The translations under genes were made by a program, and so were the position numbers. Below the pieces are notes generated by a model. It made no database searches. It was not told the origin of the DNA and saw only the letters and a list, made by a program, of their open reading frames with translations. Below are positions 14,301 to 23,059 of a stretch of DNA of 64,000 nucleotides, in pieces (within the stretch, counting starts at the first letter, position 1; every line of letters starts with the position of its first letter). Source of the DNA: Lamellibrachia columna (taxonomy: Eukaryota; Annelida; Polychaeta; Sabellida; Siboglinidae); the NCBI GenBank assembly GCA_963662155.1, contig OY759263.1, forward strand, positions 44,662,002-44,726,001. Direction: 5' to 3'.

Positions 14301-14923
14301 AGTTTTATTCAATTTACAGTATCTCAACTTTACATATGAAGAGTTCAGGCGCAGAAACTGCTAAACGCCATCTGCACAAAATTGAGTTAATTGTAGCAAA
14401 CATTAGCTTACAGTGCCATCGTTCCGAAAATCAATATAATGTTTCAGCAAAACCCTCTAAGTCCAGTGTTAAATGCCACCGAAAGCTTCCTTGTAGTGCA
14501 GAACCCGATAAACGCTAAGCCTGTTCTTACGCAAAAGCTGCTATATGCAGTCCGCCAATCAGCACGCCGTATGGAGTGTCAATCAGGTAACGTTTGTAGG
14601 GTAACCTGGGGCAGCGTGGCCCCCGAGGAAAACTTTAAAATTGTACACCATTAAACTATGTTAGCGTGTCTTTACTGTGCTCATATTATAGACAGATATG
14701 TATGTTGTCCATTGGAAAACTATTTTCAGCAAATAGGTAACCTAGCTGAGATGCATTTGAAAAATAGCAAGAGCACCCACAAATTCAAATTTTGGATTAC
14801 CTTTGTGTCTTTCAGCAGCTTTCCGAGTTGTTTTCTCGTGAGAAACTTGCAAATATCAAACTCCTTCTCATTCAATATGTGTTCCACATCGTCGGGAATG
14901 TTTAACACCAGAAGCTCGTGGAA
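5105..14923 (-). CDS. TRPM: TRPM-type cation channel, partial gene (six exons of the pre-channel region)
   Basis: Six minus-strand exons (14923-14801, 11100-11047, 10497-10422, 6988-6845, 5824-5734, 5318-5105) have AG/GT borders and compatible phases (0, 0, 1, 1, 2 at the junctions) and join into one 234-codon frame. The product matches the cytosolic region just before the membrane domain of melastatin TRP channels: a [20 protein letters not shown] block, then [53 protein letters not shown], a D-x-S-I-L-M-I-A block, and QWTGKLYEP. TRPMs are tetrameric plasma-membrane cation channels. Missing are the N-terminal SLOG/MHR exons (not found upstream) and the S1-S6, pore, TRP-box and any C-terminal enzyme exons (presumably left of the window). 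Introns contain two dead Jockey-like LINEs. No frameshift or stop is seen in the six exons, so the gene may be functional. The family call is firm; the subtype is not. Confidence 0.82.
5603..5695. repeat. (AT)n microsatellite
   Basis: Nearly uninterrupted AT dinucleotides of about 56 bp, followed by interrupted ATGTATATAC units. It lies in a TRPM intron. An adjacent CCCTCCCTCCCT stretch (5586-5600) precedes it. Confidence 0.95.
5734..5824 (-). CDS. TRPM: TRPM-like exon with [11 protein letters not shown]
   Basis: Acceptor TTTGATAG, donor CATGCAAG|GTAAAC; entry phase 1, exit phase 2. It encodes [20 protein letters not shown] and LHGSLNSHA, matching the 'ALLASKLLKELA' helices that follow the WALL exon in TRPM proteins. 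A long (AT)n tract starts about 30 bp beyond its donor. Confidence 0.83.
5825..6844. other. TRPM intron, no other feature
   Basis: Between two confident exons. AT-rich, with short open frames only and no recognised element. Confidence 0.6.
6845..6988 (-). CDS. TRPM: TRPM-like exon with the [10 protein letters not shown] motif
   Basis: Acceptor TTCTTTCCAG, donor AACACAG|GTATTG; entry and exit are both phase 1. It encodes the diagnostic block [20 protein letters not shown] followed by WKRTSNN. This is the clearest single TRPM exon in the window. Confidence 0.85.
7502..7700 (-). other. Possible degenerate TRPM-like exon
   Basis: The minus strand contains [10 protein letters not shown] followed by [15 protein letters not shown], which resembles the 'F-V-K-L-F-L ... 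Y-L-T-x-x-x-L' repeat of TRPM proteins. It sits between two assigned exons that already join in phase, and no clean acceptor was seen. It may be a chance match, a decayed duplicate or an alternative exon. Confidence 0.2.
8100..10005 (+). pseudogene. Dead Jockey-like LINE in a TRPM intron
   Basis: Colinear relic of a Jockey-clade ORF2. An upstream part has [10 protein letters not shown] and [15 protein letters not shown] text (about 8240-8330). The RT palm contains a damaged 'YADD' ([20 protein letters not shown], about 9147-9205) and [19 protein letters not shown] (9268-9327). Then come a YLGVTLDR-like segment (about 9380), the KSHRMPS-type tail (about 9885) and [10 protein letters not shown] (about 9960). 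Frames change repeatedly and stops are common. It is inserted in the sense opposite to the host TRPM gene, in the intron between exons 10422 and 6988. Confidence 0.72.
10422..10497 (-). CDS. TRPM: TRPM-like exon, 25 codons plus one base
   Basis: Acceptor TACACAG, donor GGAG|GTATTT. It enters in phase 0 and leaves in phase 1, which is exactly what the next exon (6988) needs. It encodes [20 protein letters not shown] followed by TINYG, comparable to the short helix ending in 'LLG-x-x-Y' in TRPM proteins. Confidence 0.62.
10500..11046. other. TRPM intron sequence
   Basis: Short intronic stretch between two assigned exons. It contains a CA/CG-rich low-complexity patch near 10810-10860 and no coding signal. 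Confidence 0.5.
11047..11100 (-). CDS. TRPM: TRPM-like exon, 18 codons
   Basis: A 54-nt exon bounded by acceptor CATTAG and donor AAG|GTAATG, phase 0 at both ends. It encodes [18 protein letters not shown]. It is assigned mainly because phase and order fit between its neighbours; on its own it would be too short to call. Confidence 0.6.
11166..11300. repeat. Microsatellite pair inside an inverted repeat
   Basis: A (TA)n tract (about 11208-11232) is flanked by a perfect 12-bp inverted pair, CAAATATGGAAC (11184-11195) and its complement (11239-11250). The outer flanks are GT/GC-rich on the left and a (CA)n tract of about 44 bp on the right, so the whole segment is close to palindromic. Confidence 0.9.
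11340..12035. repeat. Cluster of palindromic GGTCC...GGACC modules
   Basis: At least four diverged copies of a module built from CCAAAAnTGGTCC, a short spacer, GGACCAnnnTTGGC occur at about 11348, 11590, 11885 and 11970. Each is close to self-complementary. Spacing varies (about 100-300 bp) and no coding frame runs through them. It lies in the TRPM intron between exons 14801 and 11100. The origin is unknown. Confidence 0.6.
12883..14276 (-). pseudogene. Dead Jockey-like LINE, antisense to the copy at 8.1-10 kb
   Basis: Four minus-strand pieces in order give an [22 protein letters not shown] followed by PISLL (14276-13980), [14 protein letters not shown] and the palm VYTDDLAIL (13824-13540; the usual YADD has become YTDD), [14 protein letters not shown] (13527-13276), and [19 protein letters not shown] with [12 protein letters not shown] (13275-12883). 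Each join needs a frame change and stops intervene. No endonuclease half is present, so it is 5'-truncated. It sits in the sense orientation of the host TRPM gene. Confidence 0.78.
14801..14923 (-). CDS. TRPM: TRPM-like exon (first of six found)
   Basis: This 123-nt exon is phase 0 at both ends (41 codons). The acceptor reads AATCAACAG and the donor AAG|GTAATCC. It encodes a helix-rich segment with [11 protein letters not shown] and [20 protein letters not shown], the TRPM repeat that precedes the conserved 'LLWA' exon. Confidence 0.78.
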
Positions 14924-15989
14924 CTGTTGATTAAGCCACAACAGTAACATGATCACAAACATTAGTATTAATGATTTGCTTGGTATTGAAATGACAAAAA
15001 AATATTTCTGCAAGTTATACTACGGGAACATCAAAATGCCGTTTGTAAAACACAATCGCTGTGCCATTAAGTACGATCCTACTCCTATTTGTATGACAAG
15101 ATGTCGAGTCGAAGCTCGTTTAGCGACAATGCTAAGATACAATCAGAGTGTATTACCGTGAACAACGATATTTCAAGGATAACTTGAGATGTTACTGTTA
15201 CATTTTGTTATAACTTACTCAGAAGTAGACAACACATCACAATCACAAATAGTTGTCCAGGCTGAGTTGAAAGGTCATGATATGTACAGTAATAATATAA
15301 CTGGAACTGAAGAAACTGTTTGTATTTCAGTGAGTAATTCTCGAGTGGCCTTTGTAATTGTTCTCCGTTGTACCTGTTGGCTTTTCATCTCAGCGTCTAC
15401 AACAAAACAATTATTATTATGAAAGCACACATTCAATTCAACTACGAGTACGGGTATAGCTGACACAAATATTAAATTAACATTTGAATATACATTTGAC
15501 TGTCCTCTGGCATATATCAGTATCCTCATATTAGGGTAAAAGTACCATTACTGTGATTATGTCCATGATTACAATAGTGTTTGTATGTGTGCGTGTTACA
15601 TTTTATATTTGTATTCAAATACCTTTGAAACTTTGTTACCTATATCATGTACATATGCAATAACTGAATGATGCGAAAGATAAACATAAAAAATTCGGTG
15701 ACAATGGGAAAGATTGAAGAAAGAAGCACAGGTCGGCAAAGTTTGAAAATCCTTGATGGTCTAGGAACCTGGCTAGGAGAGAGCACAACGAAACTATTAC
15801 AGTGCTACAATGAGACACTCTCGCGCCATATATCTTTGTCATAGTCCTCTACTTTGCTATAAGGGCGGCCATTGATGGAAATTAAGAAATTCAGACTCAA
15901 GAACTACTACAAAGAATTGAAACATCAGTGGAGAAAGGGGAATAAATAATACTCATAAATATATGCATATCTGTTCCTGGATTTAAATG

Positions 15990-18515
15990 CGTGTGGTTAA
16001 GTGCAAGGAACATAGTAAATAAGAATTAAAAATGAATTAAACGTTATGATAGAAGATATTGACCCTCACATAATAGGTATAGTGGAATCAGGGGCCAACA
16101 AAGACTTATCAGATGCTGAATTAGGATTGACAGGATATGTAAGGTTTAGGAAAGATCAAATAGGAAGAAGGGAATGTTAAAGGATATATTCAGGCTTACA
16201 AAATAAAATTAGAAAAGGAAGCAGATTGCGATGAAGCTGTTTGGTACAAAATAGTTACAGGAAATTCAACGTTAACTACTGGATTAGTTTATTGAAATCC
16301 AAACATAAATGAAGAGGATAACGCAAAAATACAAGTGGCTATAAAGGAAGTGAGTAAATGAGAACGTATCATAATGTGAAATTTAACCACGGACACATGC
16401 AATGGAAATCTGTAGAGAGTACAGGGGATAAGGACCAAGAAGTTCCATATTTAATACAGGATAGCTTCCTCACTCAATAAGTGCTAGAACCAACCAGGGA
16501 AGACAATGTATTAAATATAGTTTTGTCTTCACTGAATCATGAAGTCGACAATGTCGAAATATATTAACCTTTGGGTAGCAGTGATCACAATCAAATACAT
16601 GTTGACATCAAATTAAAATCAGAGAGTAAAAATAAAAGAAATACAGGAGAAACTTCTACAAAGGTAAATATAAAGATATGATAAAATACTTAGCAAAGTT
16701 AGATTAGAATAACATGCTGAGGAATAAGACAGCAACTGAATGTTAGAACATTCTAAAATATTAAGCTATTAGAAAAAATAGCATACAAGCAAACAATGTG
16801 GAGAGTCTATAGGCGTACCGGAAATGATGAAGACTACACAAATTACAAAGCGGCACTTAATGCAGCTACAGCTGAAATTAGATAATCTAAAAGAAGCTAA
16901 GAAGCTATGAGCAAAAATTAGCATGTAACAAAAACAAATTGCAGCAAGAGTTTGTATGCATATAGTTTGTATGCATATGTCAGGAGAAAACAAAACGTAC
17001 AAGACAAGGTTGGACCACTAGAAGACAGTGCTGGAAATATAATATTACATGTTTTTTAATGGCGTAAGACCTAATTAGTATACCACTTGTAAGAGTGTTT
17101 AACTTGTCATTAAAAGAGGGAGTGGTTCCTTTTGAATGGAAATAAGCAAACGTCATACCATTATTCATAAAGGATTCAAGAAATAAGTCAGATTACAGAC
17201 CAGTGAGTTTAACACCAGTGATGTAAATTATTAGAAAGATTAATACTAAAGATCATATGGTGGACTTCCTTGTTAGGCATGAATGATTAAATCCATCTCA
17301 ACATGAATTCCTAAAAGCGAGGTCATGCATAACCAATATGTTATGTTTTTAGAAGAAATTACTAAGTGGATAGATGAGGGATCACCAGTAGATATTATCT
17401 ACTTAGATTTTCAGAATACTTTCGATAACATGCCACATCAAAGATTACTACTTAAATTAAAAGTCCATGGTATCGGGGATGGCATAATCGACTGGATAGA
17501 AAAATAACGGACTGACAGAAGACAATGTGTTGTAGTAGATGGGGAGGTTTCAAACTGGAAATCCGTTTTTGGGGTGCCATAAGGATCAATATTAAGACTT
17601 TTATTATACTTAATACATATCAATGACTTGGACGATGATATAACAAGGAAGGTACTGACATTTGGGGATAACACAAGTGTTTAGAAAGGTTAACAATGAT
17701 AGTAATAAACAACATTTAGAAAACAATCTAGACAAATTAGTTAAATGGTCTTAAAAACGGCAGATGTTATTCAGTTTTGGAATATGTAAATGCCTACACT
17801 CAGGACACCGGAACTTGGGAGATACTGTTCTAGGTACCACTTTGAAAGAAAAGGACTTAGGAGTAACAATAATTGCTGGTAAGAAAGTCTCAGAGCAGTG
17901 AGGTATTGCAGCTACGAAAGGTAATCAAAGTCTTGGATTGATTAGGAGAATTATAATATATATGGAAAAAGAGCTAAATATACCTCTGTATTAGGACACA
18001 TTTAGAATACTGTATACAAGCTTGGACACCATATCGCAAGAATGATATAGATACGCTAGAACGAATACAGAGGAGAGAAACTAAAATGATTTCAGACCTG
18101 AGAGACTTTAGTTATAAAAAACGCCTAAAAATGTGGTTTAACAACTCTAGAGACAAGGAGGTTAAGAGGAGATCAAATTGTAGTTTTTTAAGATCTTGAA
18201 TGTATATGAAAATATTGATAGAAGTAGTTTTTCTCACTTAAGAAATATAGAAGAAATAGGGGACATGAAGTAACGTTAGTGAAAGAACAGTGTAGGTTTG
18301 ATATTAGGAACTACTCATTCTCACAGAGGACAATAAATGAATGGAACATATTATCTACACATTGGGTAAATGCTAGCAGCGTGAATATGTTTAAAAACAA
18401 AACAAATATCTCTGAAGGGCGGGTTACACTTAGATGACAAATTGCTGGACTCCCGATAAGCCAATGGCTTCCTTGTCCACTTGCCATCTGGGCCTTTTGC
18501 TTGGATGGCAATCTT
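15990..18515 (+). pseudogene. 5'-truncated CR1-like LINE, heavily mutated
   Basis: Colinear with the intact LINE from its endonuclease start (about 58625) to its 3' tail. Recognisable parts are the N-A-R start region, the PNINEEDN-like block (about 16300), the GKCKC-like block (about 17780), and the terminal hairpin TTGCCATC...GATGGCAA at 18481-18511, which is unchanged from the intact copy. Many substitutions, indels and stops show it is old. It contains a deletion around the RT start (about 17070). It lies upstream of the first confident TRPM exon, opposite in sense. Confidence 0.85.
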
Positions 18516-18757
18516 GAAGAACTATATGACTTCAGGTAAGATTAGAAAGCGAAAGATGCCTTTCACAGGCCACAGCTCCAGGAGAGAGAACGAGTCAATG
18601 TCTCGATTGGTGCACCAATGACCAAAACATTATCACATTTAATGACGAATATATCGGCTGTGTGTAAAGTCGCAGACCGTACTACCGTGAAGGTATTTTA
18701 TTTGGCTAAAAGTTGTGTAAAAAAATATAATTTGCAACAACCGGGTCATAGGCTTTA

Positions 18758-18830
18758 ATTTTTTGCCAACCAAGGCAACAAGCTCCAGGCGACAGGTGGG
18801 TAAGGAAGCCATTGGCGTCCCACCCTTATC
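18758..18830 (-). mobile_element. Isolated LINE-type 3' tail
   Basis: The minus strand reads GCCAATGGCTTCCTT, then CCACCTG, and ends in a TTGCC-TTGGTT-GGCAA hairpin followed by A-rich sequence. This parallels the 3' untranslated tail of the CR1-like LINE (61415-61466) in order and wording but not in full identity. No coding part precedes it, so it may be an extremely truncated LINE copy or a SINE sharing the tail. Confidence 0.45.
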
Positions 18831-18899
18831 GGAAAGGAAGACACAAAGCATATTAAAAAAGAAGGTCTAACAAATATTGGAAATAAAACATTGGAAAAG

Positions 18900-19068
18900 G
18901 TAAATCCACCAACCATTTATGACTTGTTCCCGTTGAGGTTGCTCTTCTGCTCTAGCTTCTTGGTCTGGTTTCTTTTCTTCTCCATCTGGTAGCCTTGATG
19001 TCATGGGAATTGTTTCATAAGTTGAGACAGGTAACAAACTAATCGATACGTCCGACATAATTCCGATC
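18900..19068 (-). CDS. Candidate first coding exon (minus strand)
   Basis: An ATG at 19058 opens a frame rich in Glu, Gln and Lys (MSDVSISLLPVSTYETIPM, then EEKKPDQEARAEEQ). Ten bases upstream is a good acceptor (TTAATTTCAG), as for an exon that joins a 5' UTR. A donor is uncertain (AATG|GTTGGT near 18914 is weak). It is on the strand of the TRPM-like gene and could be its N-terminus, but nothing in the peptide proves that; the MHR exons that should lie between were not found. Confidence 0.3.
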
Positions 19069-19199
19069 CTGAAATTAAATGGATCATCGGTTTACCGACT
19101 GTTATATAACAACATAGCATCAGACAGGTACAAATATATAATTAGAATAACTGTTTACATAATTAATAACATTCATCAGACATTAAAAAACGACACAAT

Positions 19200-19300
19200 A
19201 ACAGAACCCTTACAACTTGCACACACATACACACATGCACGGACGTACGCACACACATGCACGCACACACACGCGCACGCACACACACGCACAGGGAATC
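19200..19300. repeat. CA/CG-rich microsatellite
   Basis: Interrupted (CA)n with CG substitutions, for example ACGCACACACACGCGCACGC. Confidence 0.9.
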
Positions 19301-19888
19301 ACGGTGTGGAAACGCATAGAAACACCAGTGTCAATAGAGGTATTCCTTTGAAATTACACCACAAAATTCCAATGGCAGACAGGAAAGGTAGAGTAAATAG
19401 AGAAACGGATAACAAAGTTACATAAATGTTTGGCGAAAAAGCAGTGTTGAAATATTACAATGCTGAATTGTGTATAATCATAATTCCTATTACAAAATTA
19501 CTCTCAAATGTTTCGATAACTAGCAGAAAAGAAATGGAATAGTATATCATGAGAGAAACAACACAAATCAATCTGTCGATCAACACTATATTGAAGAGTT
19601 ATAAGTTATACTTAGCTACGTATGTATAACGTACCAGTCTCCAACCAATGATCATATGTCCAGAAACAGCTAAGTCACATTCCATCCACCAGTCATACAT
19701 TACACTAATGCATGTGGTCGGTCTCACATATCTAACTACGAAACAACTTAAGTGCTCCCACGGGCGACGTTTGAAATGTTGTGAATCATCTTAGCTTTCT
19801 TTCTACAGCAACTCCCTTTCACAGTTTTCGCATTCTGACCGACTGACCATGCACAATGACTGATTAGAATTATCCATATACAACCCTC
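19301..19888. other. No gene seen
   Basis: AT-rich, no coding frame and no recognised repeat. Confidence 0.5.
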
Positions 19889-20085
19889 TTAAGCGATGCA
19901 TTTTAACACAACGGGTATAGGGAATGATTCCGTTACAGCCATTTTGATTCTACCAAACAGCTGAATCTCTTATCCGTGAATCTGTTAAGCGACGCATTTT
20001 AACACAACGGGAATAGGGAATGATTCCGTTACAGCCATTGTGATTCTACTAAACGGCTGAATCTCTTATCCGTGATTCTGTTAAG
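19889..20085. repeat. Two-copy tandem repeat, 96-bp period
   Basis: Copies beginning TAAGCGATGC (19889) and TAAGCGACGC (19985) share the ACACAACGG, AGGGAATGATTCCGTTACAG and GCTGAATCTCTTATCCGTGA blocks with few differences. Confidence 0.85.
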
Positions 20086-20579
20086 TTGAATACACTGTAT
20101 TGTGCCCACCCATGGTGGCCACAACCCTCTTCAGCCAGTGCCGCAGTTCAACGCACCCGGTATTGGTGGACACAACCTCCACCAGAATGAAGGGTCCAGT
20201 GAGATACATCTGCCAGCAACGTACCAGAGGGATCCAGTTTACCTTTCCTAGATGTTTTCATGATTACTGTGTATTGTACTACAACAAATGTGTATCTTTC
20301 TGAACTGTACGTTATTTGAGTAGAACATAACTGGCAACGTAGTTTTTCTCTAATGGGTTTGGAAAAACGATTAAAAGTGCGTCGATTTAAAATACAAATA
20401 CCCAAATAACGTCGGGAGAATTGCTTATTGGAAAAGTGCATCGCTCGGTGAACGGCCTGGACGTAGCAGGGCAAGTCGGGGGTAATGCAGGTGGGCAACA
20501 TATTGTGCACGGCCGTGATGTAGCAGACCAAGTTGGGCAGTGTTACAAATGAATGGACACATCACAGCACTCATGCAGT

Positions 20580-21320
20580 TGGACATGAGAAGTCAGCATG
20601 GGACGTCCGTGGGCAAAACTCTGCCCGTGACCATGATGCAACAAGACTAGTCGGATGGTCGTATCCATGACCAGCGATCTGTCTACGCAATTGACAAAGC
20701 AGTCGGAAAATGATGCACCCCAGAAGCGTTGTGTCCAAGGTCTTGATGAAGTATGGGAATGTGACGACTCTGAGCACCGCTCTGTGTGCAGCATTGATGA
20801 AGCAGGACATGTCAGAATGTAGTGATACTGGGTATTGCTCTGAACATGCCATAGGCTTCACCGTGAAGAACTCGATACTCACGATTATTGAAACCCAGCA
20901 AATTGCAATGCATCCTTACTATTCTTCTTTCAACTCAAGCAGGACCAGTCAACCTCATGAGTATCTGCGCCCCAACACTTTGCTCTACCCCAAAATCCAA
21001 AGGTCAGTTCTACGAGGAGCTTGATGTCGCTATCAGTAGAATTCCCAAGACGAAACAACACTACAAGTAGACTTTAGATGCAAGCGTGGGCGTAGAGCGT
21101 GAGGCATGGCCCACCTATCTCGGACATTGCGGCATGGGTAATATGAGTGAAAATGAACAGAGACTGCTCGAGCTCTGCAAATATCGCCACAAACACTTTC
21201 ATACGATTGTGTAGGTGTAGCTGTTTATTGTAGCAGGGCCGATGACGAGGAGAACGAATTGGCCAATTCTTTAAATGTATGGGCGCCGACGTTTTGCTAG
21301 AACAATGTCTAGGGACATCC
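20580..21320 (+). pseudogene. LINE endonuclease-domain relic
   Basis: The part at 20880-21070 reads QAGPVNLMSICAPTLCSTPK then FYEELDVAISRIPKT. Beyond a stop it continues as a WPTYLGHCGMG, ENEQRLLELC block (21100-21180). These are the middle strands of an apurinic-type endonuclease as in RTE/Nimb-like LINEs, where the catalytic 'DFNARVG' would sit; here that block is lost at 21068-21090. The upstream 300 bp resemble the 'ID-x-E-L' start in several frames. No RT was found to the right. Confidence 0.6.
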
Positions 21321-21829
21321 ATGGTGATGGAGGCCTAACTTTTGTACTTTGAGTTTGTTTTGGGGCATGTGTCATAAGAGGTTTACTCAAGAGTTCGTAC
21401 CACTGAATAGTAAGTTCGCGTAGTGTAGATTTATGTTGAATTAGAAGCTAGAATTTGTGAGATCCTCGCGAAGGGCGTCAGTGTTAATTTTACTTATCGG
21501 GCGCAATTTGATAAATTAATGTGATGCGCCACGCCAAAACCAGGCGCTTCTCGCTAGATTTCGTTCGGCGCAGGAGCCTAAAAGTAAAACGCATGGTGTA
21601 CCTTCGATTTGTCGAAAATGGTTTAACGACGGAATCGATCAGCGAAATTATCCACCTTTCCATAAATCCATTTATATAAACTGAAAGATTGTTCAAACTA
21701 GTAATATTTAGCACTTTATTGAAGCCCATGATTAGCGTCGCGGTTGAGAAGTCTGAAACAAAGCCATTTTTACGCGTTTTTTGATCGACAATCTTCGCTC
21801 GCTTACAAGCGGGAAACCCCACATGTTAT

Positions 21830-22085
21830 ACATGGCTGGAAAGCTTATGACGTCAACTACACGTGTGATTGGGAATCTCTTACTCTAGACCAATGGAACA
21901 GCTCCTATTTTACATAATTTATCCAGCAACAAAGCGCTGTCGTTGCCATGGAAGTTGCGAAACGCTCGCTGATTGGTCGAAAACGTACGCGCGCATGCGC
22001 AGTCGGCTTGTTTACACATTCCTTTCGTCTTTGTTCGCGATTTTCGCCCGCTGTTTTTGTCTTCGATTTGTTAAAGATTTGCACT
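21830..22085. promoter_or_regulatory. CpG-containing promoter-like segment with an NRF1-type palindrome
   Basis: GCGCATGCGC at 21991-22000 within CGCGCATGCGCAG fits the palindromic NRF1 consensus. An inverted CCAAT box (GATTGG) is at 21971-21976. Local CpG density is well above the flanks. Frames open away from it on both sides (a plus-strand ATG at 22086, a minus-strand ATG at 21822), which would suit a bidirectional promoter. Functional status is inference only. Confidence 0.4.
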
Positions 22086-22235
22086 ATGGCATCGAAAAAA
22101 GCTTATTTAGCTACCGAGTTGGATCGTACGATGGGGTGCAATCTCAAGGACAGCAATTTAGCTGCCGAGATTGAAGATTACTTCGAAGGTCGCGTGGAAG
22201 TCGCCTCAGCAGGAGCAGGGCCCGGGGAAGACTAG
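22086..22235 (+). CDS. Short hypothetical ORF (49 aa)
   Basis: The first ATG downstream of the promoter-like segment opens a 49-codon frame: MASKKAYLATELDRT at the start, an acidic middle (AAEIEDYFEGR) and a Gly/Ala-rich acidic end. No signal peptide or membrane segment is apparent. I do not recognise it. It may be the first exon of a longer gene; no strong donor was seen before the stop. Confidence 0.3.
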   Translation: MASKKAYLATELDRTMGCNLKDSNLAAEIEDYFEGRVEVASAGAGPGED

Positions 22236-22239
22236 GCAA

Positions 22240-22896
22240 AGTCAATCGCCCTACAATTTTTTTTCTATCTGGCTTTTACTGTAGTAGAGGCGAAGATCTC
22301 GTTCATCAAAAGCTTAAGTATTTTCATGAAACGTGAAACCTTACAAAAACGCCTTAAACAGAGCAATAAACACGTCTTTCGTGTCTGTATGCATTCTTAT
22401 ATGTATATCACTAAAGTTACCTGACAATAACCATGTAAAAGTGTGAAATTATTACCTTTTTGTCAGAACGCATGTGCTTGTCAAGGTTTGTATATAACCG
22501 GATGTTGTTGTGAGCGAGAAAAGCATGCGGGATTTCCATAGATCTATATAAGGTCACGCTAAGAATTGCCGTCTGCTGGCCATAGAGTTACATCATTAAT
22601 AATGCCCCTATAAACTATTAACTTACTAACGGGTGTTTTATTTATTTCTGTGCTGCTGGCCCATTCTGGCCTCATTCTACACGAAATCGCGTTTGATCAT
22701 GTGACCCAAAGGCAACATCACGTGCACAGTATGGCGGCTAATTGTGAAATGTTTTCTATGTCACCGATAAAAGTACTCATAAGTAATTAGTTGGAGCACA
22801 TTTCTTCAGTTTCTTGACGCCCAATTGTCGGTTGTATGTCACAGAATACACATGTGAAACGGTTAGTGCGTATCGGTTTTAAAACTTAAGTTATTA
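22240..22896. other. No gene seen
   Basis: A/T-rich to mixed composition. A TATATAAGG box at 22544 and a short ATGGCGGCT start (22731) that stops after 19 codons are the only suggestive items. Confidence 0.4.
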
Positions 22897-22988
22897 GTTC
22901 CGTAGCCATTTGGCTACGGAACTGCCAAATTGCCGAGTTAGCAAATGCCGTACGGGACTTTCGCCCCAGAGACGAAGAGCGGGGCGAA
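22897..22988. repeat. Two perfect hairpins
   Basis: GTTCCGTAGCC-ATTT-GGCTACGGAAC forms an 11-bp stem (22897-22922). TTCGCCCC (22960-22967) pairs perfectly with GGGGCGAA (22981-22988). Both lie within 92 bp of non-coding sequence. Confidence 0.9.
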
Positions 22989-23059
22989 TTTTTTTGCCTA
23001 GGGGAAGACCACATTGAGCCTTCACTGGTTGGCTCAGCGCCAGCGGACTTTCCAAATTT

